Positions 7,897 to 14,834 of a DNA stretch of 19,294 bases are shown here, in pieces. The notes beneath the pieces are model-generated. The model ran no database searches and was not told where the DNA came from. It worked only from the letters and a program-made list of their open reading frames with translations. Position 1 is the stretch's first letter; every line of letters begins with the position of its first letter. The position numbers were made by a program, and so were the translations under genes. The DNA comes from Alphaproteobacteria bacterium (GTDB lineage: Bacteria > Pseudomonadota > Alphaproteobacteria > Rickettsiales > JAIXRX01): assembly GCA_027485005.1 (NCBI GenBank), contig JAIXRX010000087.1:1-19294 (forward strand), written 5' to 3'.

Positions 7897-7917
7897 AAAG
7901 CAATAATCCATTGCTTT
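7897..7917. promoter_or_regulatory. Perfect hyphenated palindrome, candidate operator
   Basis: AAAGCAAT (7897-7904) faces ATTGCTTT (7910-7917) across five bases. The right arm covers the candidate -35 box of the EAL-like gene. On the minus strand the right-hand arm of the hairpin is followed by a short T run, so a weak terminator is an alternative, but no minus-strand gene ends here. Confidence 0.45.
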
Positions 7918-7941
7918 CTCATGAAATTTTGTCATTATAGA
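7911..7941 (+). promoter_or_regulatory. Candidate promoter of the EAL-like gene
   Basis: TTGCTT (7911-7916) is followed by TTATAG at a spacing of 18 bases, or TATAGA (7936-7941) at 19. Transcription near 7947 would leave a leader of about 20 bases containing GGGAGG at 7951-7956. The -35 box overlaps the palindrome at 7897-7917. Confidence 0.4.
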
Positions 7942-7965
7942 GTCAAAATAGGGAGGCTTCATTCA

Positions 7966-9219
7966 ATGTTTGTGACTACAAAAGATGCCGAAGCCAAGCT
8001 GGTGGAGATGCTTTCAGGCATCCGCGAGGAAGCAAATCATTGGCGCGTTATTCACTTTCATCTGAATGAGTTGCTAGAAGAATATCGCAGCGAATACCAA
8101 ATTAAAATTGGCGTAAACCTCATCAATGATTTGCTAAAATCCTACCAAGGCGGGATATTTATCCTGCGTGACAGCACATTATTTGTAGTGTGCCGCAACG
8201 TCACGAAAGCGCAGCTCGATAAAGCAGTGTTTCAAGTGCGTTATTTATTTTTGGACGATCCATTGGCCTACCGTCAAGACGGACAGGAAAACCCGGCCTT
8301 CTGCAGCATCCATGATTTAGGGGTAGACTGGGAAAAGGTGTTTAATGAATCCAAGCGCATCATGGCAAAAATCAGTAAAATTCCCGCAGGCATGCGCGGG
8401 AAACCCACCCCAATTGGCAAAATAACTGATACAGATGTGTTAGATGACGACGACAAGCCAATTGCAAAAGCTAGCCGTTTTAGCGCACAGCACATTGCGG
8501 GTTTAGAAGATGACATTCGCAAATCTGACTTAACAATGGTCTTACGTCGCCAGCCCGTTTGTGCGGTCGGCCCGATGATGAATGCGCGCCGTGTGTTTGA
8601 CGAAATGTATATGAATATCGCGCATTTGCGCAAATTACTTCGCACCAATATTGACTTTTTGAGTAATCGCTGGCTGTTCAAATATCTGACACAAATCCTT
8701 GATGAGAGGGTGATCCAGTCGCTTCAACGCAACCCACGCTTTCTTGACACACCAACCAGTTTCAATTTTAATATTGAAACATTGTTGAGTGAAAATTTTG
8801 CTAAATTTGATGAGACGCTAAAGCCCGAAACCAAAGTATCGATGGTTCTTGAATTACAAGTAGCGGATGTGTTTGATAATATGGTTGGCTTCAGGGCCGC
8901 ACGTGAATTCGTACAAAAGCAAGGCTACCGTATTTGTTTGGACGGCGTGACGCCACTCAGCTTTACCCACATTAATCGTGAACGCTTAGGGGTGGATTTG
9001 GTGAAAGTGCAATGGAGCCCTGAGCTGGAAATTGACGCAAGCGCTCCAGAATACCAATTGATAAAACAAGCAGTACAAAATTGTGGCGCGAACCGCATTA
9101 TTTTGTGCCGCTGCGATAACCAGAGCGCAGTGGAATACGGTCAATCCATGGGCATCCAACTTTTCCAAGGACGATACTTGGATAAATTAGTGAATCCGAA
9201 TGCTTCGATTGAAAATTAA
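7966..9219 (+). CDS. Degenerate EAL-domain protein (probable signalling pseudo-enzyme)
   Basis: The 417-residue cytoplasmic protein has no membrane helix. The first 110 or so residues (from HWRVIHFHLNELLEEY to FLDDPLAY) look like a degenerate GGDEF-like alpha/beta domain with no GGDEF motif. A charged linker (DTDVLDDDDKP) leads to a region with the outline of an EAL fold: LRRQPVCAV in place of YQPIV, NRWLFKYLTQILDERV, VSMVLELQV for the ExTE strand, ICLDGVTP for IDDFGTG, LVKVQWS for lKiD, and GIQLFQGRYLDKLV for the closing GYxF segment. The Asp pair of the DDFG motif and the E of the late EGVE segment are not there, so c-di-GMP hydrolysis is not expected. The start at 7966 has GGGAGG nine bases upstream. 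It probably forms an operon with the next gene. The fold assignment is by eye and moderately sure; the role is unknown. Confidence 0.7.
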   Translation: MFVTTKDAEAKLVEMLSGIREEANHWRVIHFHLNELLEEYRSEYQIKIGVNLINDLLKSYQGGIFILRDSTLFVVCRNVTKAQLDKAVFQVRYLFLDDPLAYRQDGQENPAFCSIHDLGVDWEKVFNESKRIMAKISKIPAGMRGKPTPIGKITDTDVLDDDDKPIAKASRFSAQHIAGLEDDIRKSDLTMVLRRQPVCAVGPMMNARRVFDEMYMNIAHLRKLLRTNIDFLSNRWLFKYLTQILDERVIQSLQRNPRFLDTPTSFNFNIETLLSENFAKFDETLKPETKVSMVLELQVADVFDNMVGFRAAREFVQKQGYRICLDGVTPLSFTHINRERLGVDLVKVQWSPELEIDASAPEYQLIKQAVQNCGANRIILCRCDNQSAVEYGQSMGIQLFQGRYLDKLVNPNASIEN

Positions 9220-9245
9220 TCCTCCAGCTTAAAGGAGTACGGCGC

Positions 9246-9989
9246 ATGGATATTTCTTGGTGGTTGATGATTGGTTTATTGGGAGCTGTGATGGGGAATC
9301 TGGCGACTAGTCCACTTTATCGCTGGCCAAGAAAAGTCGCTCTCACGCGTGAGAAGCCTTATTGCGATAGCTGCTTTACCCCGCTCACTCCACGAGATTT
9401 ATTTCCTATTCTTTCATGGTGGTTAAATCGCGGTAAATGTCGTAGCTGCCACGCCGCCATCCCAGCGATTTATATGCTGATGGAATTGTCATATTGCGTT
9501 TTGTTTATCTCACTCGCACAACGTTATAGTATGGGAGAAAACTTCCTGATTCTCGCGTTTGGTTTGGGTGCCGCCCTGCTATTTTCAGCACTTTTGTGGC
9601 AAAGTAATTTTTGGGGCTGGCCTGCTTGGTATGGGGTTTTTGTCGGCGGAATTTTGTGGCGAATGCAGCAGGAATTTAGCTTATCAGGCGTACTGGATAG
9701 CTTGATGATTTCTGGAACAGTCGCACTCTTTATCTGGCATCGCACAGGCCAACATGCGCAAGAACCGCTAGTGCGTTACCGTGCCCTGCTATTACCCGCT
9801 ATTTTAGTATGGATACCGCTGGCAAACTGGCCGCTATTCGGACTTTCGTGGGGCGTACTGGCTGGACTTTGCTGGTTGGCGCTCACAAACTTTGCCGCAG
9901 ATAAGCGCCCTCTTGCCTTTGCGATTTCTGGCGTTTTTGCCCTGTTAAGTTGGCTATTGGGTTTGACAGACTTAGCTTTCACCCTTTAA
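9246..9989 (+). CDS. Prepilin-peptidase-like membrane protein lacking catalytic aspartates
   Basis: The 247 residues match the N-terminal module of type IV prepilin peptidases (PilD/GspO): two CxxC pairs (Cys40/Cys43 and Cys65/Cys68) around PRDLFPILSWWLNRGKCRSC, then IYMLMEL. The rest is a run of hydrophobic helices aligning by eye with the A24 peptidase core. Where PilD has its first Asp and a following P-D, this protein has LWQ (Trp118) and Pro126-Ala127; where the GxGD motif is expected it has VRYRA (176-180). Both catalytic aspartates therefore seem lost, so proteolysis is unlikely. The zinc-binding cytoplasmic loop is intact. An AAAGGAG ribosome site precedes the ATG, 26 bases after the EAL-like gene. 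Possible roles are a remnant methyltransferase or a scaffold; I cannot tell. Confidence 0.75.
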   Translation: MDISWWLMIGLLGAVMGNLATSPLYRWPRKVALTREKPYCDSCFTPLTPRDLFPILSWWLNRGKCRSCHAAIPAIYMLMELSYCVLFISLAQRYSMGENFLILAFGLGAALLFSALLWQSNFWGWPAWYGVFVGGILWRMQQEFSLSGVLDSLMISGTVALFIWHRTGQHAQEPLVRYRALLLPAILVWIPLANWPLFGLSWGVLAGLCWLALTNFAADKRPLAFAISGVFALLSWLLGLTDLAFTL

Positions 9990-10025
9990 TATTTTGCTTT
10001 CTTTTTCAACTAGCATGAGCTTTGC

Positions 10026-10556
10026 GTGACCCGTTCTACTATTAAAAAATCTCCGTCAAAAACATCGGCCCAACTGCCGCCGGTCGTCATTATCATGGGT
10101 AGTCAATCAGACTGGGAAACCATGCAACATGCGAGTGAATATCTCGCGAAGTTTGGTATTGCACATGAAGCGCAAATTGTTTCTGCGCACCGCACCCCTG
10201 CTCGGCTCGTTGAGTTTGCTACCACGGCTGCCAGCAAAGGCGTGCAGGTAATTATTGCGGGTGCCGGTGGTGCCGCCCATTTGCCGGGTATGGCCGCCAG
10301 CATGACCCATTTGCCTGTGCTGGGCGTGCCTGTCGAAAGCAAATCCCTCAAAGGTATGGACAGCTTGCTTTCCATTGCACAAATGCCTGCGGGCGTGCCT
10401 GTAGGCACCTTGGCGATCGGCAAAGCCGGCGCGATTAATGCCGCAATTTTAGCCGCCAGCATTCTGGCATTAAACGACCAAAAAATTGAAAAGAAACTCA
10501 ATGATTTTCGTGCTAAACAAACGGCCAGCGTGGCCAAATCCCCGGTGGCTCTCTAA
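10026..10556 (+). CDS. purE: N5-carboxyaminoimidazole ribonucleotide mutase
   Basis: PurE (class I) converts N5-CAIR to CAIR in purine synthesis, acting directly after PurK. The core motifs are VVIIMGSQSDWETM, SAHRTP with the catalytic His, AGAGGAAHLPGMAAS and LLSIAQMPAGVPVGT. The start is uncertain: an upstream in-frame TAG limits it to a GTG at 10026 or later, and the ATG in VVIIMG is too far inside the fold. The GTG start gives 176 residues with an N-terminal extension of about 20 Lys/Ser/Thr-rich residues, and has no clear ribosome site. The stop overlaps the purK start as TAATG. It lies 36 bases after the prepilin-peptidase-like gene, so read-through from that operon is possible. Confidence 0.95.
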   Translation: MTRSTIKKSPSKTSAQLPPVVIIMGSQSDWETMQHASEYLAKFGIAHEAQIVSAHRTPARLVEFATTAASKGVQVIIAGAGGAAHLPGMAASMTHLPVLGVPVESKSLKGMDSLLSIAQMPAGVPVGTLAIGKAGAINAAILAASILALNDQKIEKKLNDFRAKQTASVAKSPVAL

Positions 10557-11641
10557 TGCAGAACAAACAACTTGAACACCCGCTTTCTCCCGGCTCAACG
10601 CTTGGTATTCTAGGCGGTGGCCAACTTGGCCGCATGCTGGCACAAGCCGCGCAAAGCATGGGTTATAAAGTACATATCTTCTGCCCCGAAGCCGATGCGC
10701 CTGCTTTGGACGTCACGCCATTTTCAACCGTCGCTGCCTATGACGACGTGCATGCACTCGCCGATTTTGCCGAAAGTGTGGACGTGGTGACCTATGAATT
10801 TGAAAATATTCCACTGGCTGCCGTACAAACACTCTCCGCGCTCGTGCCTGTCTATCCTGATACCCAGACATTAGCTATTTGTCAGCATCGCGCGCGTGAG
10901 AAAAATGCCGTGCAATCTTATGGCTTGCGGACAGCGCCTTTTGCATTCATCGAGCATACCAGCCAGCTAGATGAAGCGGTCAAAACCATTCGCACTCCTG
11001 CCATTCTCAAAACTGCTGAAAGCGGCTATGACGGGAAGGGACAAGCAAGAATCCATTCGCTAAAAGACGCGCAAGACGCCTTTGCACGCTTTGGCAACGT
11101 ACCATGCGTGTTAGAGGGTTTGATTGATTTTGTGGCCGAACTTTCAGTGATTGTAGCGCGCGGTGTAGATGGCAAAGCGGTTGCCTATGAAGTGGGCCAC
11201 AATGTGCATAAACATCATATTCTAGACACCACCACCCTGCCCGCACCGCTAGACATCAGCATTCGTAACGCCGCCACAGGTTTAGCCGTCACGATTGCCG
11301 AAGGAATTAATCTGCGCGGCATTATCGCGATTGAATTATTTGCGCTGGCGGATGGCACTTTGCTAGTGAATGAGCTCGCTCCACGCCCGCATAATTCTGG
11401 GCATTGGACGATGGATGCCAGTGTTACCAGCCAGTTTGAACAAACGGCGCGTGCCGTGCTGGGGCTGCCACTGGGCGCACCTGACCGCTTATGTGACGTG
11501 ACCATGCACAATTTGATTGGTGACGATGTGCGTGCCTGGAAAGAAATATTAGAAAATCCGCATGCAAAGCTGCATCTTTATGGCAAAAAAGAAGCGCGCG
11601 ATGCACGCAAAATGGGCCATGTGAATGAACTAAAAGCCTGA
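10556..11641 (+). CDS. purK: N5-carboxyaminoimidazole ribonucleotide synthase
   Basis: PurK uses ATP and bicarbonate to carboxylate aminoimidazole ribonucleotide to N5-CAIR, the substrate of PurE. The 361 residues form an ATP-grasp enzyme of normal length. Visible motifs are LGILGGGQLGRMLAQAA at the N-terminal dinucleotide-like fold, TYEFENIP, the ATP-grasp glycine loop ESGYDGKGQ, and the metal/ATP site from IELFALADG to NELAPRPHNSGHWTMD. The ATG overlaps the last base of the purE stop, so translation is coupled and the two enzymes are made together. Nothing is missing. Confidence 0.97.
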   Translation: MQNKQLEHPLSPGSTLGILGGGQLGRMLAQAAQSMGYKVHIFCPEADAPALDVTPFSTVAAYDDVHALADFAESVDVVTYEFENIPLAAVQTLSALVPVYPDTQTLAICQHRAREKNAVQSYGLRTAPFAFIEHTSQLDEAVKTIRTPAILKTAESGYDGKGQARIHSLKDAQDAFARFGNVPCVLEGLIDFVAELSVIVARGVDGKAVAYEVGHNVHKHHILDTTTLPAPLDISIRNAATGLAVTIAEGINLRGIIAIELFALADGTLLVNELAPRPHNSGHWTMDASVTSQFEQTARAVLGLPLGAPDRLCDVTMHNLIGDDVRAWKEILENPHAKLHLYGKKEARDARKMGHVNELKA

Positions 11642-11659
11642 CGCGTGACAGAAGCTCGC

Positions 11660-11688
11660 TTGTTTGCTACATTCTAACAATATATTTT
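11660..11688 (+). promoter_or_regulatory. Weak candidate promoter of the pilin-like gene
   Basis: TTGTTT (11660-11665) and TATTTT (11683-11688) lie 17 bases apart in the short AT-rich gap after purK. The boxes are imperfect, and the evidence is only position and spacing. Confidence 0.3.
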
Positions 11689-11704
11689 AAGCGATTGGAA
11701 CATT

Positions 11705-12454
11705 ATGCAAAAAGGCTTTTCCCTCGTCGAGCTCGCCATTGTGCTGGTTATCATCGGCCTTATCACGGGTGGCATTCTGACAGGGCAGGATTTGATCCGC
11801 GCCAGCGAATTGAATAGTATCTATGCAGATGTCAATAAATTCAAAACGGCATTTAATACCTTTAAACTTAAATATAACGCCATGCCGGGCGATATGAGCA
11901 ACGCCACAAGCTATTGGGGGGCGGAAACCTGCCCAGGCAGCGCCTCTGCCACTGGCGCAACTGGCACCTGCAATGGTGATGCCGATGGCATTATCGACTA
12001 CATTGATTGGACAACTATTTCTGGCAACGAATCGTACCGTGTATGGGAACATCTTTCTTTAGCCGGCTTGATTCCCGGAAGCTATACTGGCTTGCCTGCT
12101 ACGGGCGTTTCTACAACCGCTGGGGTAGCGGGGGTCAGTCTTCCTGGAAGCCGCAGCAATAGCGTTTTTGCGATGGTAACGATTACAGCAGGCTCTTATC
12201 TTTCGAGCGTATTCTATAATCTTTACGGTAATATGATTGGTAATTATCGCGCAGATTTCACCACCAGCCTCACCCCACCCGAACTCAATAGCCTTGATGC
12301 AAAATATGATGATGGCCGCCCAGGTTATGGAGCGATTTCGGCACAAAACTCAACGGTTAGCACGGGCTGCACATCGACTGATGTGGCAAGCACCGCCGCG
12401 TATATTTTAACCACCACCACCGCCACTTGCTGGGCATATTTCTGGATAAAATAA
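11705..12454 (+). CDS. Type IV pilin-like / pseudopilin protein
   Basis: The 249-residue protein begins MQKGFSLVELAIVLVIIG, a textbook class III signal: a four-residue leader, cleavage after Gly4, mature Phe1, Glu5 (Glu9 of the precursor) and a long hydrophobic helix. The rest is a secreted-type domain with a Gly/Ala/Ser/Thr-rich composition, an NAMPGDMSNATSYWG segment common in GspG/GspH-like pseudopilins, YDDGRPGYG near the end and four cysteines in two pairs (Cys in ETCPG/TGTC and in TGCTS/TATCW) that could form disulphides. It is alone here: no pilus assembly ATPase, secretin or second pilin. A true prepilin peptidase would be needed, and the PilD-like protein at 9246 seems inactive. Weak GGA ribosome site. 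Its system cannot be assigned. Confidence 0.85.
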   Translation: MQKGFSLVELAIVLVIIGLITGGILTGQDLIRASELNSIYADVNKFKTAFNTFKLKYNAMPGDMSNATSYWGAETCPGSASATGATGTCNGDADGIIDYIDWTTISGNESYRVWEHLSLAGLIPGSYTGLPATGVSTTAGVAGVSLPGSRSNSVFAMVTITAGSYLSSVFYNLYGNMIGNYRADFTTSLTPPELNSLDAKYDDGRPGYGAISAQNSTVSTGCTSTDVASTAAYILTTTTATCWAYFWIK

Positions 12455-12465
12455 CACTCTAAGAC

Positions 12466-13845
12466 TTACGCTTTTTTCTTCAGCTCTTCCGCAATTAAAA
12501 ACGCGAGTTCAAGACTTTGCGACGCGTTCAAACGTGGGTCGCAATGGGTGTGGTAACGCTCAGACAAATCGATCTCTGAAATCGCCTGTGCGCCGCCTAA
12601 GCATTCGGTGACGTCTTGGCCGGTCATTTCAAAATGCACGCCGCCAGCATAGGTACCTTCTGCTTCATGCACTGCGAAGAATTGACGCACCTCCGAAAGA
12701 ATATCCGTAAATTTGCGGGTTTTGAGGCCGCTTGGAGATTTGATGGTATTGCCGTGCATCGGGTCGCATGACCAAACGACTGCGCGGCCTTCTTCTTTGA
12801 GTGCGCGCACCAGTGCTGGCAATTTGTCGCCCACTTGCCCAACGCCCATGCGGGAAATCAGCGTGAGGCGACCCGCTTCATTTTCTGGGTTCAGCGTGTC
12901 AAACAGACGCAGCAAATCGTCTCGCGTCATGGATGGGCCAACTTTGCAGCCAATCGGGTTGGCGACACCGCGCAAAAATTCCACATGCGCTTCGTCGGGG
13001 TTACGCGTGCGTTCACCGATCCACAACATATGCGCGGAACCGCAATAAAACTTTCCGTCCACGTCACGCTGGCGGGTGAGCGAGGCTTCATAGCCCAACA
13101 GTAACGCTTCGTGAGAAGTGTAAAAACGCGCTTCGGAAAACGCTTCCATGCTGGAGGCAGAAAGCCCGCACGCCTCGATGAAACGCACGCATTCATTGAT
13201 GCGCTCGATGAGCTGACCAAAGCGGCGACCTTGGGCCGATTGCGACACAAAACTATTGTTCCAACGGCTGATTTGATTGAGCGCTGCGTAACCCCCACGC
13301 GCCAGAGAGCGCAGAAAATTGAGGGTGGATGCCGACTGATAATAAACGCGCAAAAGGCGCTCTGGGTCTGCGTCACGCACGCCTGCTTCAAACTCCATAC
13401 CATTCACCATGTCGCCACGATAAGCAGGCAAGCTGCACCCATTCATTTCTTCCATGTCGGTCGAGCGCGGCTTGGCAAACTGCCCGGCAATGCGCCCCAC
13501 TTTAACGACAGGACAACCCGCGCCATACATCAGCGCCATGGTCATTTGCAACAGCACGCGGAAAAAGCTGCGCAGATTATCTTCGGAAAATTCCGCAAAA
13601 CTTTCGGCGCAATCGCCACCTTGCAACAGAAACGCTTTGCCTTGTGACACCAAGCCAAGCTCACGCTTGAGCGCGATACATTCATTCGGTGCAGCAAGCG
13701 GCGGCAGCGCGCGCAAATTGCTTTCCACGGCTTGCAATGCTGCGGCGTCTGGATAGGTGGGTTGCTGACGAATGGGCTTTGCGCGCCACGATTCCAGCGA
13801 CCATTCAGGCGCAGAGGTAATGATTTTTGGTGCAGGCGTGGACAT
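12466..13845 (-). CDS. Class II 3-deoxy-7-phosphoheptulonate (DAHP) synthase
   Basis: This enzyme condenses phosphoenolpyruvate and erythrose 4-phosphate, the first step of the shikimate pathway. The 459 residues match the plant-like class II type and not AroF/G/H. Motifs are FLLQGGDCAESF (metal-ligand Cys79), GRIAGQFAKPRS, YRGDMVNG, SHEALLLGYE, WIGERTR, GVANPIGCKVGPS, CDPMHGNT (ligand His), HFEMTGQDVTECLGG (ligand Glu) and CDPRLN (ligand Asp). The ATG at 13845 follows GGAG ten bases upstream. It diverges from prephenate dehydratase, and its 3' end lies only 11 bases from the convergent pilin-like gene. Feedback control cannot be read from sequence. Confidence 0.96.
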   Translation of the reverse strand: MSTPAPKIITSAPEWSLESWRAKPIRQQPTYPDAAALQAVESNLRALPPLAAPNECIALKRELGLVSQGKAFLLQGGDCAESFAEFSEDNLRSFFRVLLQMTMALMYGAGCPVVKVGRIAGQFAKPRSTDMEEMNGCSLPAYRGDMVNGMEFEAGVRDADPERLLRVYYQSASTLNFLRSLARGGYAALNQISRWNNSFVSQSAQGRRFGQLIERINECVRFIEACGLSASSMEAFSEARFYTSHEALLLGYEASLTRQRDVDGKFYCGSAHMLWIGERTRNPDEAHVEFLRGVANPIGCKVGPSMTRDDLLRLFDTLNPENEAGRLTLISRMGVGQVGDKLPALVRALKEEGRAVVWSCDPMHGNTIKSPSGLKTRKFTDILSEVRQFFAVHEAEGTYAGGVHFEMTGQDVTECLGGAQAISEIDLSERYHTHCDPRLNASQSLELAFLIAEELKKKA

Positions 13846-13859
13846 GTCTATTCTCCGTT

Positions 13860-13884
13860 ATCAGGGGACCCGTGATAGCCTGAT
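13860..13884. promoter_or_regulatory. Inverted repeat upstream of the DAHP synthase gene
   Basis: ATCAGG (13860-13865) faces CCTGAT (13879-13884), just upstream of the DAHP synthase ribosome site and over the candidate -10 box. It could be an operator, or part of the leader. Confidence 0.3.
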
Positions 13885-13900
13885 TCCACCGCGCCGCCAA
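13872..13900 (-). promoter_or_regulatory. Candidate promoter of the DAHP synthase gene
   Basis: On the minus strand TTGGCG (13895-13900) and TATCAC (13872-13877) are 17 bases apart and would give a leader of about 20 bases. Both boxes touch inverted repeats. The match is moderate. Confidence 0.35.
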
Positions 13901-13956
13901 GCGTTTTTGCGGCATAACTGCCTTGCAAAGCCATAAAAACGGCGCTATCGCTTGGC
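13896..13956. promoter_or_regulatory. Large imperfect inverted repeat between divergent aromatic genes
   Basis: GCCAAGCG (13896-13903) faces CGCTTGGC (13949-13956) perfectly. Inside them TTTTT (13904-13908) can face AAAAA and GGC can face GCC, with a nine-base bulge on the right arm. The whole lies in the divergent gap before prephenate dehydratase. It may be a shared operator pair or an RNA structure. Confidence 0.4.
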
Positions 13957-13972
13957 CATACAACTTAAATCG

Positions 13973-14830
13973 ATGAGTAAACACATGACCACTGCCGACA
14001 ATATCATTGCTTTCATGGGGGTGCATGGCGCCCATGCTGACCTTGCCTGCCGCCGCGCCTATCCCTATATGGAAACGCTGCCTTGCGCGAGCTTTGAGGA
14101 TTGCTTTGAGGCGGTGGAACAAGGCAAAGCAGCGCTCGCTTTTATTCCCGTTGAAAATTCGCAAGCTGGCCGCGTGGCTGAAATTCACAATCTTTTGCCA
14201 AAAACCAGCCTGCATATGGTGTCGGAATATTTCCTGCCAGTGGTGCATGTATTAGCCGCCCCAAAAGGCGCAACATTGCAAACAGTGAAGGAAATTTACT
14301 CTCACCCGCAAGCGCTGATGCAATGCCGCGAACATATTCGCACCATGGGCTTCACCCCGATTCAGCATTCCAACACGGCGGTGGCTGCCAAAGACGTGGC
14401 CGAACAAAAAGATGTGAGCAAGGGGGTGGTGTGTTCCGCGCTGGCCGCTGAGCTTTATGGCTTAGAGGTGCTAAAACCACGCATGCAGGATGCGGATAAT
14501 AACGTAACCGTGTTTGTGGCATTCTCTAAAACTCCGCTCGACCAATTCAACGATGGCGAACGCATGATTACCACGCTGCTGTTTGCTGCGCGCAATATTC
14601 CTGCTGCACTTTATAAATGCTTAGGTGGCTTTGCCACCAACCATGTGAATATGTTGAAACTGGAAAGCTACATCCCTGGCGGCACCTCGGCTCAGGCGCA
14701 GTTTTTCATCACGTTTGAAGGCCACCCAGAGCAACGCCCCGTGCAACTAGCACTGGAAGAGCTTGGCTTTTTTAGCAAGCAGGTGAAGGTACTTGGTGTT
14801 TACCCTGCGGACGAAAAACGCTTCGCTTAA
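13973..14830 (+). CDS. pheA: Prephenate dehydratase (divergent active-site motif)
   Basis: This enzyme decarboxylates and dehydrates prephenate to phenylpyruvate, the precursor of phenylalanine. The 285 residues have the alphaproteobacterial layout: a catalytic domain (about 10-190, with FIPVENSQAGRVAEIH and CSALAAELYGLEVL) and a C-terminal ACT domain (about 200-280, TTLLFAARNIPAALYKCLGG, NHVNMLKLESY, EGHPEQRP, LALEELGFF). Several conserved catalytic-domain positions differ: the usual TRF motif is TVF (Thr179, Val180, Phe181), the DTAGSA-like segment reads NTAVAA, and the early Gly-rich loop reads GVHGAHADLAC. The protein is not truncated or frameshifted. The ATG at 13973 is chosen; an ATG at 13985 is also possible, and neither has a good ribosome site. 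It converges with the AsmA gene four bases downstream. Confidence 0.88.
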   Translation: MSKHMTTADNIIAFMGVHGAHADLACRRAYPYMETLPCASFEDCFEAVEQGKAALAFIPVENSQAGRVAEIHNLLPKTSLHMVSEYFLPVVHVLAAPKGATLQTVKEIYSHPQALMQCREHIRTMGFTPIQHSNTAVAAKDVAEQKDVSKGVVCSALAAELYGLEVLKPRMQDADNNVTVFVAFSKTPLDQFNDGERMITTLLFAARNIPAALYKCLGGFATNHVNMLKLESYIPGGTSAQAQFFITFEGHPEQRPVQLALEELGFFSKQVKVLGVYPADEKRFA

Positions 14831-14834
14831 AAGT

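Larger units (their letters stand above)
7592..7965. other. Gene-free regulatory stretch between csp and the EAL-like gene
   Basis: This 374-base divergent region holds no convincing gene. On the csp side it contains the csp leader and a candidate -10 box. In the middle there is an AT-rich patch with a 12-base perfect palindrome AAAAATATTTTT at 7759-7770. On the right it contains a perfect 8+8 inverted repeat and the promoter of the EAL-like gene. A 69-codon minus-strand reading frame across it has no recognisable features. Confidence 0.6.

Noticed and set aside
7753..7962. 69-codon minus-strand reading frame in the csp/EAL-like divergent region
   Set aside because: Its residues resemble no known family, it has no ribosome site, and it overlaps the promoter and palindrome of the EAL-like gene.
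13923..13951. Promoter for prephenate dehydratase (TTGCAA and TATCGC, 17 apart)
   Set aside because: The spacing is right but the -10 box is poor, and it lies inside the large inverted repeat; not enough to list.
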